From the NCBI GenBank assembly GCA_003725585.1, contig RJMB01000013.1:79419-143418 (forward strand): a stretch of 64,000 nucleotides of DNA, in the 5' to 3' direction. The translations under genes were made by a program, and so were the position numbers. This document shows, piece after piece, positions 13,367 through 22,427 of the stretch (positions are counted from its first letter, which is position 1; each line of letters starts with the position of its first letter). The stretch is from Halostreptopolyspora alba. GTDB taxonomy: Bacteria; Actinomycetota; Actinomycetes; Streptosporangiales; Streptosporangiaceae. The notes below the pieces were generated by a model. The model was not told the DNA's origin. It saw only the letters and a program-made list of their open reading frames with translations, and ran no database searches.

Positions 13367-15841
13367 ATGACGGAGGACGCAGCCGCGGGGCGCACCGGCA
13401 GACCAGCCACGTTCACCTCATGGCTGCGCGGCCTCAGCGGCTCCGAGCTGGACTCGCTGTTCGCCGCGCGCCCGGACCTGATCTCCCCGGTCCCCGCTGA
13501 TCTCGGCGCGCTCGCCGCGCGCTGTACCGCGCGGCCGGCGGTGCTGCGGGTATTGGACCAGCTCGACCGGTTCAGCCTGTGCGTCCTCGAGGGGGTCCTC
13601 GCGCACGACCGCGTCACCGTCCCGCATCCCGACCGGGACCGTCAACTCGGCCAGCCCCAGGAACAGACCGACTCCGTGGGCACGAAGTACCACCACCTCG
13701 CCGCGGCACTCGGCGATCCGGGCGGGGCGCTCGACGGCGCCCTCGCCCGGCTGCGCCAACTCGCCCTGGTCTGGGAGGACGGCGACCTCCTGCGGCCGGT
13801 GAGCGTACTGCGCGACATCCTGCCCCAGCCCGCCGGGCTCGGCCCGCCACTACGAACACTGCTCGGTGGCCTGGACCCGGCCCGCCTCAACCAGCTCTCC
13901 CGCGACCTCGACCTTCCGGTCGGGTACGGGGCGGGCACCCCCGTCGACCGGCTCTGCGAGGCTCTCGCCGAGCCCGAACGCGTCAACGGGCTGCTGCGTG
14001 ACGCCGGAACCGAGGCCCGCTCGGTTCTCGACCAGCTCACCTGGGGTCCGCCGAACGGGACCGTCTCCGGGGCCACCCGCCCCGTCGACGTGGACACCGC
14101 CGACTCCCCCGTCGAACGGCTCCTCGCCCGCGGACTGCTGCTCCCCAGCGACGACAGCACGGTCACCCTTCCGCGGGAGATCGGGCTGCGGCTGCGTGAC
14201 GGCCAGCTGTTCCAGGAGGTCGAGGCGGTCCCGCCGCCCCTCACCGGGAAGGAGCGCACCCCGGAGACGGTCGCCCGGGAGGCCGCGGGGCAGGCGTTCA
14301 CCGCCATCCGCTCGGTCGCCACACTCCTGGAGGACTGGGCCGACGAACCACCGAGCGTGCTGCGCAACGGCAGCCTGGGCGTGCGCGACCTACGCCGCAC
14401 CGCCCAGGCGCTCGACATCGACGAGCCAACGGCCGCCCTGCTGGTCGAGACGGCGCGCGCCGCCGGCCTGCTGGGAACCGACGAGGGCATCGCGGGCGTG
14501 TGGCTGCCCACCCCCGGCTACGACGTCTGGCTGGAACACCCACCCGAGGTTCGCTGGCTGCGGCTGGTCGAGGCGTGGCTGCGCTCCTCGCGCGTGGCGC
14601 ACCTGGTCGGCTCCAAAGACGACCGCGGCCGCTCCCGAAACGTCCTCGGCGAGGGGCTGGACCGGCGCGCGGCCCCCGAGGTCCGCCTCGACGTGCTGCA
14701 CGCGCTCGCCAGAGCCCCCGAAGGGCTACACGCCACCCCCGAATCACTGGCCGAGCACCTGGCCTGGCAACGGCCGCGGCGCCAGGGCTCCAGCTACTCG
14801 GCCCTGGTGGAGGCCACCCTGTACGAAGCGGGCGCGCTCGGCCTCACCGGACGCGGGGCCCTCGCCCCTCACGCACGCGCGTTGTTGGACGAACTCGACG
14901 ACGAGCCGACCCCGGTCACCGAACGCGCGACCACCAAGGCCGGCTCGCTTCTCGCCACCGAGATGCCGCAGCCGCTGGACCACATCCTGATCCAGGGGGA
15001 CCTCACGGCCGTGGCTCCGGGGCCTCTGGTCACCGAACTCTCCCGGGAGCTCGCGCTCGCGGCCGACGTGGAGTCCACCGGCGGAGCCACGGTGTACCGC
15101 TTCAGCGCCGACTCCATCCGGCGCGCCATGGACTCCGGCCGGGGCGCGGACGATCTCACCGACCTACTGGAGCGCCACTCCACGACCGCGCTGCCGCAGC
15201 CGCTGCGGTACCTCATCGCCGACGTCGCACGCACACACGGGCGGCTGCGCGTCGGCACCGCCTCGAGCTACCTGCGCTGCGACGAACCCACCGTCCTGGA
15301 CGAGCTGGTCAACGACCGGCGAGCCAGCGACCTCACACTGACCCGCCTCGCGCCGACGGTGGTGGCCAGCCGGAGCACCCGCCCGGTGCTCCTGGAACGG
15401 CTGAGCAAGCTCGGCTACAACCCGATCCCCGAGGCCGCCGACGGGTCGGTCCAGCTCAGCCGGCCCGGGCCGCGGCGGGCGAGCGACGCCACCCCGCCGG
15501 CCGAGATACCCGCACCGATCGGGCCGGAGCTACGCATGGCCGCGGTCCGAGCGGTGCGCGCGGGCGACGAGGCCGCCACGGCGGCCCGCCACCCCATTCC
15601 GGCTCCCCCCGGTGAACCCCCGGCCTCGCCGGCGGCGGCGACTCTGTCGGCCCTCACGTCGGCCGTGCGCGAAGGGAAACGGGTGTGGATCGGCTACCTG
15701 GACACCGACGGACGCGCGAGCAGCCGGATCGTGGAACCGGCCACGGTCGAGGGCGGCTACCTCACGGCCTACGACGCGACGCGCGCCGCGGTCCAGCGCT
15801 TCGCCGTGCACCGGATCACCGGTGTGGCGCAGACGTCCTGA
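13367..15841 (+). CDS. Helicase-associated (XPB partner) protein with C-terminal WYL-like domain
   Basis: About 824 residues, like mycobacterial Rv0862c, which sits next to the XPB helicase. It has no Walker A motif. The N-terminal part is helical and the central region (PLDHILIQGDLTAVAPGPL) is the family's most conserved block. The last 60 residues (GKRVWIGYLDTDG ... FAVHRITGVAQTS) resemble a WYL ligand-binding fold. ATG 13367 is favoured; GTG 13358 in the same frame is possible. The XPB-type helicase lies 2.5 kb downstream on the same strand, so the two may act together in DNA repair; this is known co-occurrence, not shown function. Confidence 0.8.
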   Translation: MTEDAAAGRTGRPATFTSWLRGLSGSELDSLFAARPDLISPVPADLGALAARCTARPAVLRVLDQLDRFSLCVLEGVLAHDRVTVPHPDRDRQLGQPQEQTDSVGTKYHHLAAALGDPGGALDGALARLRQLALVWEDGDLLRPVSVLRDILPQPAGLGPPLRTLLGGLDPARLNQLSRDLDLPVGYGAGTPVDRLCEALAEPERVNGLLRDAGTEARSVLDQLTWGPPNGTVSGATRPVDVDTADSPVERLLARGLLLPSDDSTVTLPREIGLRLRDGQLFQEVEAVPPPLTGKERTPETVAREAAGQAFTAIRSVATLLEDWADEPPSVLRNGSLGVRDLRRTAQALDIDEPTAALLVETARAAGLLGTDEGIAGVWLPTPGYDVWLEHPPEVRWLRLVEAWLRSSRVAHLVGSKDDRGRSRNVLGEGLDRRAAPEVRLDVLHALARAPEGLHATPESLAEHLAWQRPRRQGSSYSALVEATLYEAGALGLTGRGALAPHARALLDELDDEPTPVTERATTKAGSLLATEMPQPLDHILIQGDLTAVAPGPLVTELSRELALAADVESTGGATVYRFSADSIRRAMDSGRGADDLTDLLERHSTTALPQPLRYLIADVARTHGRLRVGTASSYLRCDEPTVLDELVNDRRASDLTLTRLAPTVVASRSTRPVLLERLSKLGYNPIPEAADGSVQLSRPGPRRASDATPPAEIPAPIGPELRMAAVRAVRAGDEAATAARHPIPAPPGEPPASPAAATLSALTSAVREGKRVWIGYLDTDGRASSRIVEPATVEGGYLTAYDATRAAVQRFAVHRITGVAQTS

Positions 15842-16086
15842 CCCGTTCGTGGCCACGCTCCTCCCCGCCGCACGCCGGCGTTCGAGAGACAGGAACCCCA
15901 GCCACACCGCAGGCCGGATTCCCCGAGACCGACGCGCCGACGGCCCCACCACCCCAACAGGCCGGAAAACCGGTGTAGCGGGCGCCACGGCGCGGTAGAC
16001 ATGAGTCGGCGACACCCTCCGGCCCGCGCCCCAGGGCCACGGGGCACCCGTTCACGGATTCGCGGAGAGGAACGGCGAGAGATCCC

Positions 16087-16518
16087 ATGAGCGACCCATC
16101 GCTGCCGCCCGGAGCGTCCACCCCTCGGGAGGAGCGCTCGGCGCGTCCCCACCCCCACAGGTCACGCGGGGACGAGCGGGAACGCGATGACCACGATCCC
16201 CCCGACCGGGAGCGCGAACGGGACCGCGAGCGCACCCCCACCGGCGCCAGCAGCTCCACGATGGCTCTGGTGCTGCACGGCATGACGTTCCTGTGCTGCG
16301 CCAACTGGCTGTTCGGCACCCTCGGGATCGTCTTCGCCGTGCGCGCGGCGCACAAACGCGACCGCGGGCTCTACACCCAGGCCGAGACACTCACCCGGTA
16401 CTCGTGGTACTGCCTGGGCGCCGCCGCTGTGATGCTCGTGGTGATGGCCATTCTGACCCTTTGGCTGCTCACCCAGGCGGGATCCATGGTCCAGGACTTC
16501 GCCCCGGTCCCGTACTAG
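16087..16518 (+). CDS. Dispanin/CD225-like small membrane protein 1
   Basis: About 143 residues: a highly charged, disordered N-terminus (runs of Asp/Arg/Glu) followed by two membrane helices, the first in LVLHGMTFLCCANWLFGTLG and the second near AAAVMLVVMAILTLWLL, joined by a basic loop with RAAHKRDRG. This matches the CD225/dispanin layout (a half-buried Cys-rich helix, basic loop, full helix). First of three related small genes before the XPB helicase gene. Confidence 0.65.
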   Translation: MSDPSLPPGASTPREERSARPHPHRSRGDERERDDHDPPDRERERDRERTPTGASSSTMALVLHGMTFLCCANWLFGTLGIVFAVRAAHKRDRGLYTQAETLTRYSWYCLGAAAVMLVVMAILTLWLLTQAGSMVQDFAPVPY

Positions 16519-17081
16519 GGGGCCGCACCAGGCGACGTTCGCCCTGTCGACGAGGGCGTGTGGGCGCCGGCCATCGGCGTGAAGCCCAAGAACCCAAGAA
16601 GAGGCCCCAGGGCGGGTGAGTGGGCTCGTCAAGGCCGAGTTCCGGTCGGCGCACGCCGCTCGTCCGACCGTTCGGTGACCGGCTGGCCGCGGTGCCGGGT
16701 CCCGGCCTGGCGGGCAGCCGCCCCTGCCGCCATGTCGTAGGCGGAGAACGGATGCCGGACTCCCGTACGGGCGGGTGTAGGTCGCCCGGCATCAGCGCGG
16801 CGCGGCCACGCTTCGGTGCCCCGGTTCACCGCCACGCGGCGCCCCCGCGGGACCCCCGCAACCCCGCCGACCCTCATACGGGGGCGATTCCCCGGACAGC
16901 CACCACGGTTCCACCGCACACAACACGGGGCTCCTCGCGGACCGCGGGCCGGACGTACGCGTGGTGCACAATGGGTGGCGGGGTGTGGGCTGGCCACGGG
17001 ACCGCCGCGGCCCACATCGGCCACGGGCCGCCACGGGGACACCGTGACCGGCTCGGGACGCGACGGAAGGACGCAGAGCTC
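16519..17081. other. 563-nt gap between dispanin-like genes 1 and 2
   Basis: The frame upstream of the second dispanin-like gene is open back to about 16620, but the extra residues are arginine/proline-rich with no similarity to the family, so I treat it as non-coding. No clear terminator or repeat is visible. Confidence 0.5.
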
Positions 17082-17660
17082 ATGAGCGAGCAGTGGGCCG
17101 ATCCCCGCACCGGCGCGCCCGGTTCGGCTCCCGGGGAACGCCCACCCACCGAGCCGTCGCGCGGACCGGCACACAATGGGGGATCACAGCCGCGCTTCGC
17201 ACCGCCGCGGGACGAGACCCTCTTCCAGCCCTCCGGCCCCGGCCACACGCCGGGTGTGGTCCACACCGCCGCTGGCGCGGACGCGCCTCCCCCCGCCTCG
17301 TCCGGCACGCCGAAGGGGCCACCGTCGGGTCCGCCCGCGCGTGTGGGGAGCGCCGTCGCCTCGCTGATCGCCGCGGTGCTGACCATGATCGCGTCGGTAG
17401 CGTTCTGGTTCCTGGCCGCCCCGGTGCTGGCCATAATCGCGCCGGAGGTGTTCTGGTTCCTGGCCGCCCCGGTGCTGTCGCTACTGGTGAGCATTCCCGG
17501 CATCGTCCTGGCCGGGATCGCGCTGAGCAAGCCCAACGACCCGCCCGAACTCGAGCGCTTCATGCGCTACGCGTGGGCGTGCACGATCGTCTACACCGGC
17601 CTGATGGCCGTCATCGTCGTGGCGGTGCTGCTGCTCGTCTCCGCGCTCCTCTCCTCCTAG
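17082..17660 (+). CDS. Dispanin-like small membrane protein 2, with internal duplication
   Basis: About 192 residues. A Pro/Gly-rich cytoplasmic N-terminus of about 90 residues precedes membrane helices. The first hydrophobic region has a duplicated FWFLAAPVL at 16-residue spacing, matched at DNA level by two identical 27-nt stretches (17403-17429 and 17451-17477). The conserved loop (GIVLAGIALSKPNDPPELE) and last helix fit the family. ATG 17082 follows GGAAGGACGCAGAGCTC. Confidence 0.65.
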   Translation: MSEQWADPRTGAPGSAPGERPPTEPSRGPAHNGGSQPRFAPPRDETLFQPSGPGHTPGVVHTAAGADAPPPASSGTPKGPPSGPPARVGSAVASLIAAVLTMIASVAFWFLAAPVLAIIAPEVFWFLAAPVLSLLVSIPGIVLAGIALSKPNDPPELERFMRYAWACTIVYTGLMAVIVVAVLLLVSALLSS

Positions 17661-17765
17661 GACCCCGACCGTCCGATCTAGTGTGGCCGGGACGCAACCA
17701 GAAGCTCCTCGCACGTGTCCCACCAGTCAGACACCCGAGTACCCCGAGGTTCGGGAGGCATACCC

Positions 17766-18224
17766 ATGAACCAGCACTGGCCGGATCCACGGGATCCCTG
17801 GAGCGGCCTGGTGGCACCCCAGGACCGGCAGCAGGGCAGCCACAACGTGGGCGGCTACCAGGCCCCGCCCGGCTACCAGAGCGGCGCCTGGCCCGCGCAG
17901 TGGCAGGCGCCGCACGCGTACGCGCCTCCCGGCCCGGGCTACGCCCACCCGTGGCCGGGCAACACCGATCCCGGCCCCACCACCGGAAGCGTGGTGTCGG
18001 CCCTCGTTGTCGCGCTCATCACCATGATGGTGTGCAGCGGGACCAATGTCATCGGCGTCGTCCTGTCGTGCATCGCTCTCGGCAAGAGGGAGGAGAACCC
18101 TGGTGAGGCCGCCAAGCTGACGCGCTACGCGTGGGTGAGCAACTGGATTCACCTCGCCCTCATCGCGATCCTCGGCACCCTCTTCGTCGCCATGCTCGTC
18201 ACGGCGTCGGGGGTGGAGCCGTGA
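17766..18224 (+). CDS. Dispanin-like small membrane protein 3
   Basis: About 152 residues. Tyr/Pro/Gly-rich N-terminus (GYQAPPGYQSGAWPAQW), then two helices (VVSALVVALITMMVCSGTNV and LALIAILGTLFVAMLV) around a loop ending in KREENPGEAAKLTRYAW. The loop motif RYAW is shared with the second copy. ATG 17766 has GGGAGG 8 nt upstream. It is 112 nt ahead of the XPB helicase start on the same strand. Confidence 0.65.
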   Translation: MNQHWPDPRDPWSGLVAPQDRQQGSHNVGGYQAPPGYQSGAWPAQWQAPHAYAPPGPGYAHPWPGNTDPGPTTGSVVSALVVALITMMVCSGTNVIGVVLSCIALGKREENPGEAAKLTRYAWVSNWIHLALIAILGTLFVAMLVTASGVEP

Positions 18225-18336
18225 CTCACCCCCCGAGGGGTCCCCTAACGTGGTGAAGAGCGCCCGAGCCCGTGTCCAGGGCACCCGGCGACACCAGCCA
18301 ATCCCACCGCCCGCGGCCCGCGGTGGAAGGAGGACC

Positions 18337-19989
18337 GTGTCCGAGGGACCACTCATCGTCCAATCCGACAAGACCCTGCTCCTCGAGGTCGACCACGAGC
18401 GGGCGCCCGAGTGCCGGCAGGCGATCGCTCCCTTCGCCGAGCTGGAACGGGCGCCCGAGCACGTACACACCTACCGCATCACCCCGCTGGCGCTGTGGAA
18501 CGCCCGCGCCGCCGGCCACGACGCCGAACAGGTCGTCGACGCGCTCATCGGCCACTCCCGGTTCCCGGTCCCCCACTCGCTGCTGGTCGACATCGCCGAG
18601 ACGATGGACCGCTACGGCCGCCTCCGGCTCGTCGCGCACCCCACCCACGGCCTGGCGCTGCACGCCCTGGACCGGAGCGTGCTGGAGGAGGTCCTCAGGT
18701 CCAAGAGGATCGCGCCGAAGCTGGGCGAACGCGTCGACGAGGACACGGTGGCCGTGCATCCCAGTGAGCGCGGGAACCTCAAGCAGGCGCTGCTCAAGCT
18801 CGGCTGGCCCGCCGAGGACCTGGCCGGCCACGTCGACGGGGAGGCGCACCACATCGACCTCTCCGGGGGTGACTGGGAACTTCGGGAGTACCAGCGCGAG
18901 GCGGCCGAGGGGTTCCACGCGGGCGGCTCGGGTGTGGTTGTGCTGCCATGCGGGGCGGGCAAGACACTCGTCGGCGCCGCCGCCATGGCGATGGCCAAGG
19001 CGACCACGCTGATCCTGGTGTCCAACACCGTCTCGGTACACCAGTGGCGCGACGAGCTGCTGCGCCGCACCACCCTCACCGAGGACGAGATCGGGGAGTA
19101 CTCCGGCGCGCGCAAGGACATCCGCCCCGTCACCATCGCGACCTACCAGGTGATGTCGTCCCGCCGGAAGGGTGCCCACGAACACCTGGAGCTGTTCGAC
19201 GCGCGCGACTGGGGGCTGGTCATCTACGACGAGGTGCACCTGCTGCCCGCCCCGGTGTTCCGCATGACGGCCGGCCTGCAGGCGCGCCGCCGCCTGGGGC
19301 TCACGGCGACGTTGGTCCGCGAGGACGGCCGTGAAGGGGACGTGTTCTCGCTGATCGGCCCGAAACGTTACGACGCCCCCTGGAAGGAGATGGAGAACCA
19401 GGGGTGGATCGCGCCGGCCGAGTGCGTGGAGGTCCGGGTGACCCTCACCGACTCCGAACGCATGGCTTATGCCACCGCCGAGCCCGAGGACCGGTACCGC
19501 CTCTGCGCATCCGCCGGCGTGAAGACGAGCGTGGTCCAGGAGCTCACGCAGCGGCACGAGAAGGACCAGGTCCTGGTGATCGGTTCCTACATCGACCAGC
19601 TGGACGAGATCGGCGCCCAGTTGGGCGCGCCGGTGCTGAAGGGCGAGACCCGGGTGCGGGAGCGCGAGCGGCTGTTCGCGGCGTTCCGTTCCGGTGAGTT
19701 GCGCACCCTGGTCGTCTCACGGGTCGCCAACTTCTCCGTCGACCTGCCCGAGGCCGGGGTCGCGATCCAGGTGTCGGGCTCGTTCGGGTCGCGCCAGGAG
19801 GAGGCCCAGCGGCTGGGCCGACTGCTGCGCCCCAAGTCGGACTCACGCGCCGCGCGCTTCTACGCGGTGGTCGCGCGCGACACCCTCGACCAGGAGTACG
19901 CGGCGCACCGGCAACGGTTCCTGGCCGAACAGGGCTACGCCTACCGGATCGCCGACGCCGGCGACGTGCTGGCCGGTGAGGAGATCTAG
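18337..19989 (+). CDS. XPB-type DNA repair helicase (SF2)
   Basis: About 550 residues, the bacterial XPB/ERCC3 helicase. An N-terminal damage-recognition-like domain leads to Walker A PCGAGKT (204-210), Q/Ib region TIATYQVMSS, DExH box DEVH (298-301) and motif III TATLVRED (323-330). C-terminal helicase domain includes VVSRVANFSVDLPEA and QEEAQRLGRLLRPK (motif VI). GTG 18337 has an excellent GGAAGGAGG ribosome-binding site. ATP-dependent 3'-5' DNA unwinding is known for the family; in actinobacteria it travels with the helicase-associated protein found upstream here. Confidence 0.9.
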   Translation: MSEGPLIVQSDKTLLLEVDHERAPECRQAIAPFAELERAPEHVHTYRITPLALWNARAAGHDAEQVVDALIGHSRFPVPHSLLVDIAETMDRYGRLRLVAHPTHGLALHALDRSVLEEVLRSKRIAPKLGERVDEDTVAVHPSERGNLKQALLKLGWPAEDLAGHVDGEAHHIDLSGGDWELREYQREAAEGFHAGGSGVVVLPCGAGKTLVGAAAMAMAKATTLILVSNTVSVHQWRDELLRRTTLTEDEIGEYSGARKDIRPVTIATYQVMSSRRKGAHEHLELFDARDWGLVIYDEVHLLPAPVFRMTAGLQARRRLGLTATLVREDGREGDVFSLIGPKRYDAPWKEMENQGWIAPAECVEVRVTLTDSERMAYATAEPEDRYRLCASAGVKTSVVQELTQRHEKDQVLVIGSYIDQLDEIGAQLGAPVLKGETRVRERERLFAAFRSGELRTLVVSRVANFSVDLPEAGVAIQVSGSFGSRQEEAQRLGRLLRPKSDSRAARFYAVVARDTLDQEYAAHRQRFLAEQGYAYRIADAGDVLAGEEI

Positions 19990-20095
19990 GAGCGCTTCGC
20001 CGGGTGCCGGTGCGCCGGTCGCGAGGGGGTGCGTTCCTCCCCGCGCTCGTGTGGCCACCGCCTTTTGAGGTGCGGTGACCGGGGGGCTGTCGCTG

Positions 20096-20400
20096 TCAGG
20101 GTGGGGGTAGGCGAGCGCGACCGCACTCCGGCGGGGCGATTTCCGGGGTGCCGGAGTCGAACGGCGGCCGCGGCGCGTACTCCACGGAGAGCTGGATGGC
20201 CCGGGCGGTGTCCCGCCCCAGAGCCGGGCGGCGAGAACCAGGCCCGTGTCGATCCCGGGGGACACACCCGCGGCGATGATGACATCGCCGTCTATGACGA
20301 CGCGCTCGGTGCTCACCTCCACGCCCGCCGGATCGCCGACGCCGGCGACGCCCCGGCCGGCGATGAGGTCCAGCCAGCAGCCCCGAGGCCAACGGTGCGC
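20096..20400 (-). pseudogene. Decayed DJ-1/PfpI (GATase1-like) gene fragment
   Basis: On the minus strand the C-terminal half of a DJ-1/PfpI protein is recognisable in two frames: VEVSTERVVIDGDVIIAAG and VSPGIDTGLVLAARLWGG in one, then DTARAIQLSVEYAPRPPFDS in the next. Joining them needs one base restored near 20211-20217. The upstream part that would carry the nucleophilic cysteine (the usual CTG[AS]LVLAAAGLL block) is missing and the segment before VEVSTER is garbled. It therefore looks like a frameshifted, 5'-truncated pseudogene occupying the gap between the XPB helicase and the methyltransferase. Confidence 0.7.
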
Positions 20401-20534
20401 GTGGCACAGGCGCGAGATGGCGCGGCTGGTGTCCCGCCTCGCGCCCGGGTGTGCCCGTGGTTCACGCGTTGTGGCGGTGGTGCGCCGAAACTGGGAGGGT
20501 TCTCGATCGCTGACCTGGGTAGGTCACTCCCACG

Positions 20535-21356
20535 ATGACAGACGGCTCTTCCTCTCCCGAACCCGCTGGCTCCGGCCAGCCGCCACAGCTGGACACCACC
20601 GTGGCCCACTCCGCCCGGGTCTGGAACTACTGGATGGGTGGCAAGGACTACTTCGCGGTCGACCGCGAGGTGGGTGACCAGGTGTACGAGTCCTTCCCGG
20701 AGATCGTGGACCTCGCCCGCACCAGCCGGGAGTTCCTCGTCCGCGTCGTGACCTACCTGGCCCGTGACGCGGGCATACGCCAGTTCCTGGATATCGGCAC
20801 CGGAATGCCCACCGTCAACAACACCCACGAGGTCGCCCAGTCGATCACGCCGGAATGCCGTGTGGTTTACGTGGACAACGACCCTCTCGTGCTGGTGCAC
20901 GCGCGCGCGCTACTCGTCGGCACCCCTGAGGGCGTCACCGACTACGTCGACGCCGACCTGCGCGACCCGGACACGATCCTGCGGCGGGCCGCCGGGACCC
21001 TGGACTTCGACCAGCCCATCGCGCTCATGCTCATGGGAATCCTGGGGCACATCCCCGACGACGAGGTACTGCCGATCGTGCGCCGGCTCACGGCCGCCCT
21101 TCCCTCCGGCAGCTACCTGTCGATCTACGACGGCACAAACACCAGCGACGCCTACAACGAGGCGATAAAGCGCGGAAACGAGCAGGGCTCGGTCCCCTAC
21201 CACCTCCGTAGCCCCGACGACATCGCCGCCCGTTTCGAAGGGTTGGAACTGGTGGACCCCGGCGTGGTCCCGTGCCCCCTGTGGCGTCCCGACACCGTAG
21301 AGGTCGGCACGCGGCGCGGGCTGGACCAGTACGGCGGGGTGGCCCGCAAACCCTGA
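20535..21356 (+). CDS. S-adenosyl methyltransferase, DUF574 family
   Basis: About 273 residues, Methyltransf_19 (DUF574), a family expanded in actinomycetes. Diagnostic segments are ARVWNYWMGGKDYFAVDRE (about 30-48), FLDIGTGMPT (the SAM-binding glycine motif) and VYVDNDPLVLVHARALL. The late block LMGILGHIPDDE is also typical. The natural substrate is generally unknown. Stands alone; ATG 20535. Confidence 0.85.
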   Translation: MTDGSSSPEPAGSGQPPQLDTTVAHSARVWNYWMGGKDYFAVDREVGDQVYESFPEIVDLARTSREFLVRVVTYLARDAGIRQFLDIGTGMPTVNNTHEVAQSITPECRVVYVDNDPLVLVHARALLVGTPEGVTDYVDADLRDPDTILRRAAGTLDFDQPIALMLMGILGHIPDDEVLPIVRRLTAALPSGSYLSIYDGTNTSDAYNEAIKRGNEQGSVPYHLRSPDDIAARFEGLELVDPGVVPCPLWRPDTVEVGTRRGLDQYGGVARKP

Positions 21357-21423
21357 ACCGGCCCCCGCGGACATTCGCCCGGTTCGGCGAACGCCCCGGA
21401 GCCCGACTTTCTGGGGCTGGTGG

Positions 21424-21840
21424 CTAGGCCGCTTCCGGACTCCACTGACGGTGGGGGACCACGCGCAGCGCGATGGTCATGGCGGCGTCGAGATCGGCCA
21501 CCGTGTAGTTGATCGCCGGCAGGCTACGCTCGTACTTGTCCAGGTATCCGGGGAACCGTGACGGCGGCACCGGGTCGGCGACCCGTTCGGCGCGGCAGAT
21601 CAGCACGGCGACGTCGTCGCTGCTGTGGTCAATGTCGAAGTGCAGCGTCGCCTTGGGATTGGCGGCGATGTGGGCCACCTTGGCGGCGCCGGGGTAGGTG
21701 TAGACGACGAAAGCCTCGCCGTCCCACACGAACCACACGGGCCGGGGCATCGGCTGATCCGAGGGTGACACGGTGGTGAGCCAGACGACCGGTTCGTCGC
21801 TGGCCTTCGCCTGAAGGTCCGGGCTGAGTTCGAGCGCCAT
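21424..21840 (-). CDS. PPOX-class F420-dependent oxidoreductase-like protein
   Basis: About 138 residues, split beta-barrel flavin/F420-binding fold. [19 protein letters not shown] and [17 protein letters not shown] are the family core; the end [10 protein letters not shown] is close to the mycobacterial Rv3369-type. Usually uses F420H2 or FMN; substrate not predictable. ATG 21840. Confidence 0.82.
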   Translation of the reverse strand: MALELSPDLQAKASDEPVVWLTTVSPSDQPMPRPVWFVWDGEAFVVYTYPGAAKVAHIAANPKATLHFDIDHSSDDVAVLICRAERVADPVPPSRFPGYLDKYERSLPAINYTVADLDAAMTIALRVVPHRQWSPEAA

Positions 21841-21920
21841 CGTGCAATGGTCGCCCGTGGTGGCGTCGGTGTCCATTCGCCGTGCCACGGAACCACGCGT
21901 GTCGTCGGCGATCAGGGCGA

Positions 21921-22157
21921 TCAGACCGAGGGGAGCCCGCCCAGCACATAGGTGAACCCGGCGATCGCCCACCCGATGAGGGAGTAGATCAGGGTTTGCG
22001 CGCGCAGGCGGGTGTCGGCCCGGATCGCCGGGGTCGCGAACGCGGCGACCAGCAGGATCAGCGCGAGCATCGCGGGAATGGTGGACGCGATCGCGAAGAG
22101 GCCCATCTGGGCGACGCACTCGGCGTGGCCGGGGCTTTCCGCATCACCACAGAACAC
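21921..22157 (-). CDS. Small two-helix membrane protein
   Basis: 78 residues from GTG 22157, which is preceded by GAGAGGAGACA, an excellent ribosome-binding site that fixes the start. Short Cys-containing head ([17 protein letters not shown]), then helix 1 ([20 protein letters not shown]) and helix 2 ([20 protein letters not shown]). No family recognised. It precedes the F420-like oxidase on the same strand by 80 nt and may share its transcript. Confidence 0.65.
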   Translation of the reverse strand: MFCGDAESPGHAECVAQMGLFAIASTIPAMLALILLVAAFATPAIRADTRLRAQTLIYSLIGWAIAGFTYVLGGLPSV

Positions 22158-22427
22158 TGTCTCTCCTCTCGGGAGCGCACCGGCACACCGACGGTTCCGG
22201 GACGGCTGGCCGCTCGGCCCCAGCCGCGCGGACACGAAGCGCCGCCGTACCGGGTCCCGTCCTGCCTGGGCGGGGACGCCACGCCCCGACCGTACCGCCT
22301 CGCGGCCGGTGACCGCGCTTCACGCGCGCTCGTTCCCCCGGCCCGAAAAAGCCCCCCCACTCCTGCTTTACAGCCGAGTAACAAGAGTCGAATGATGGGG
22401 GGAAGTGGACGACACGGAGGTGCCCCA

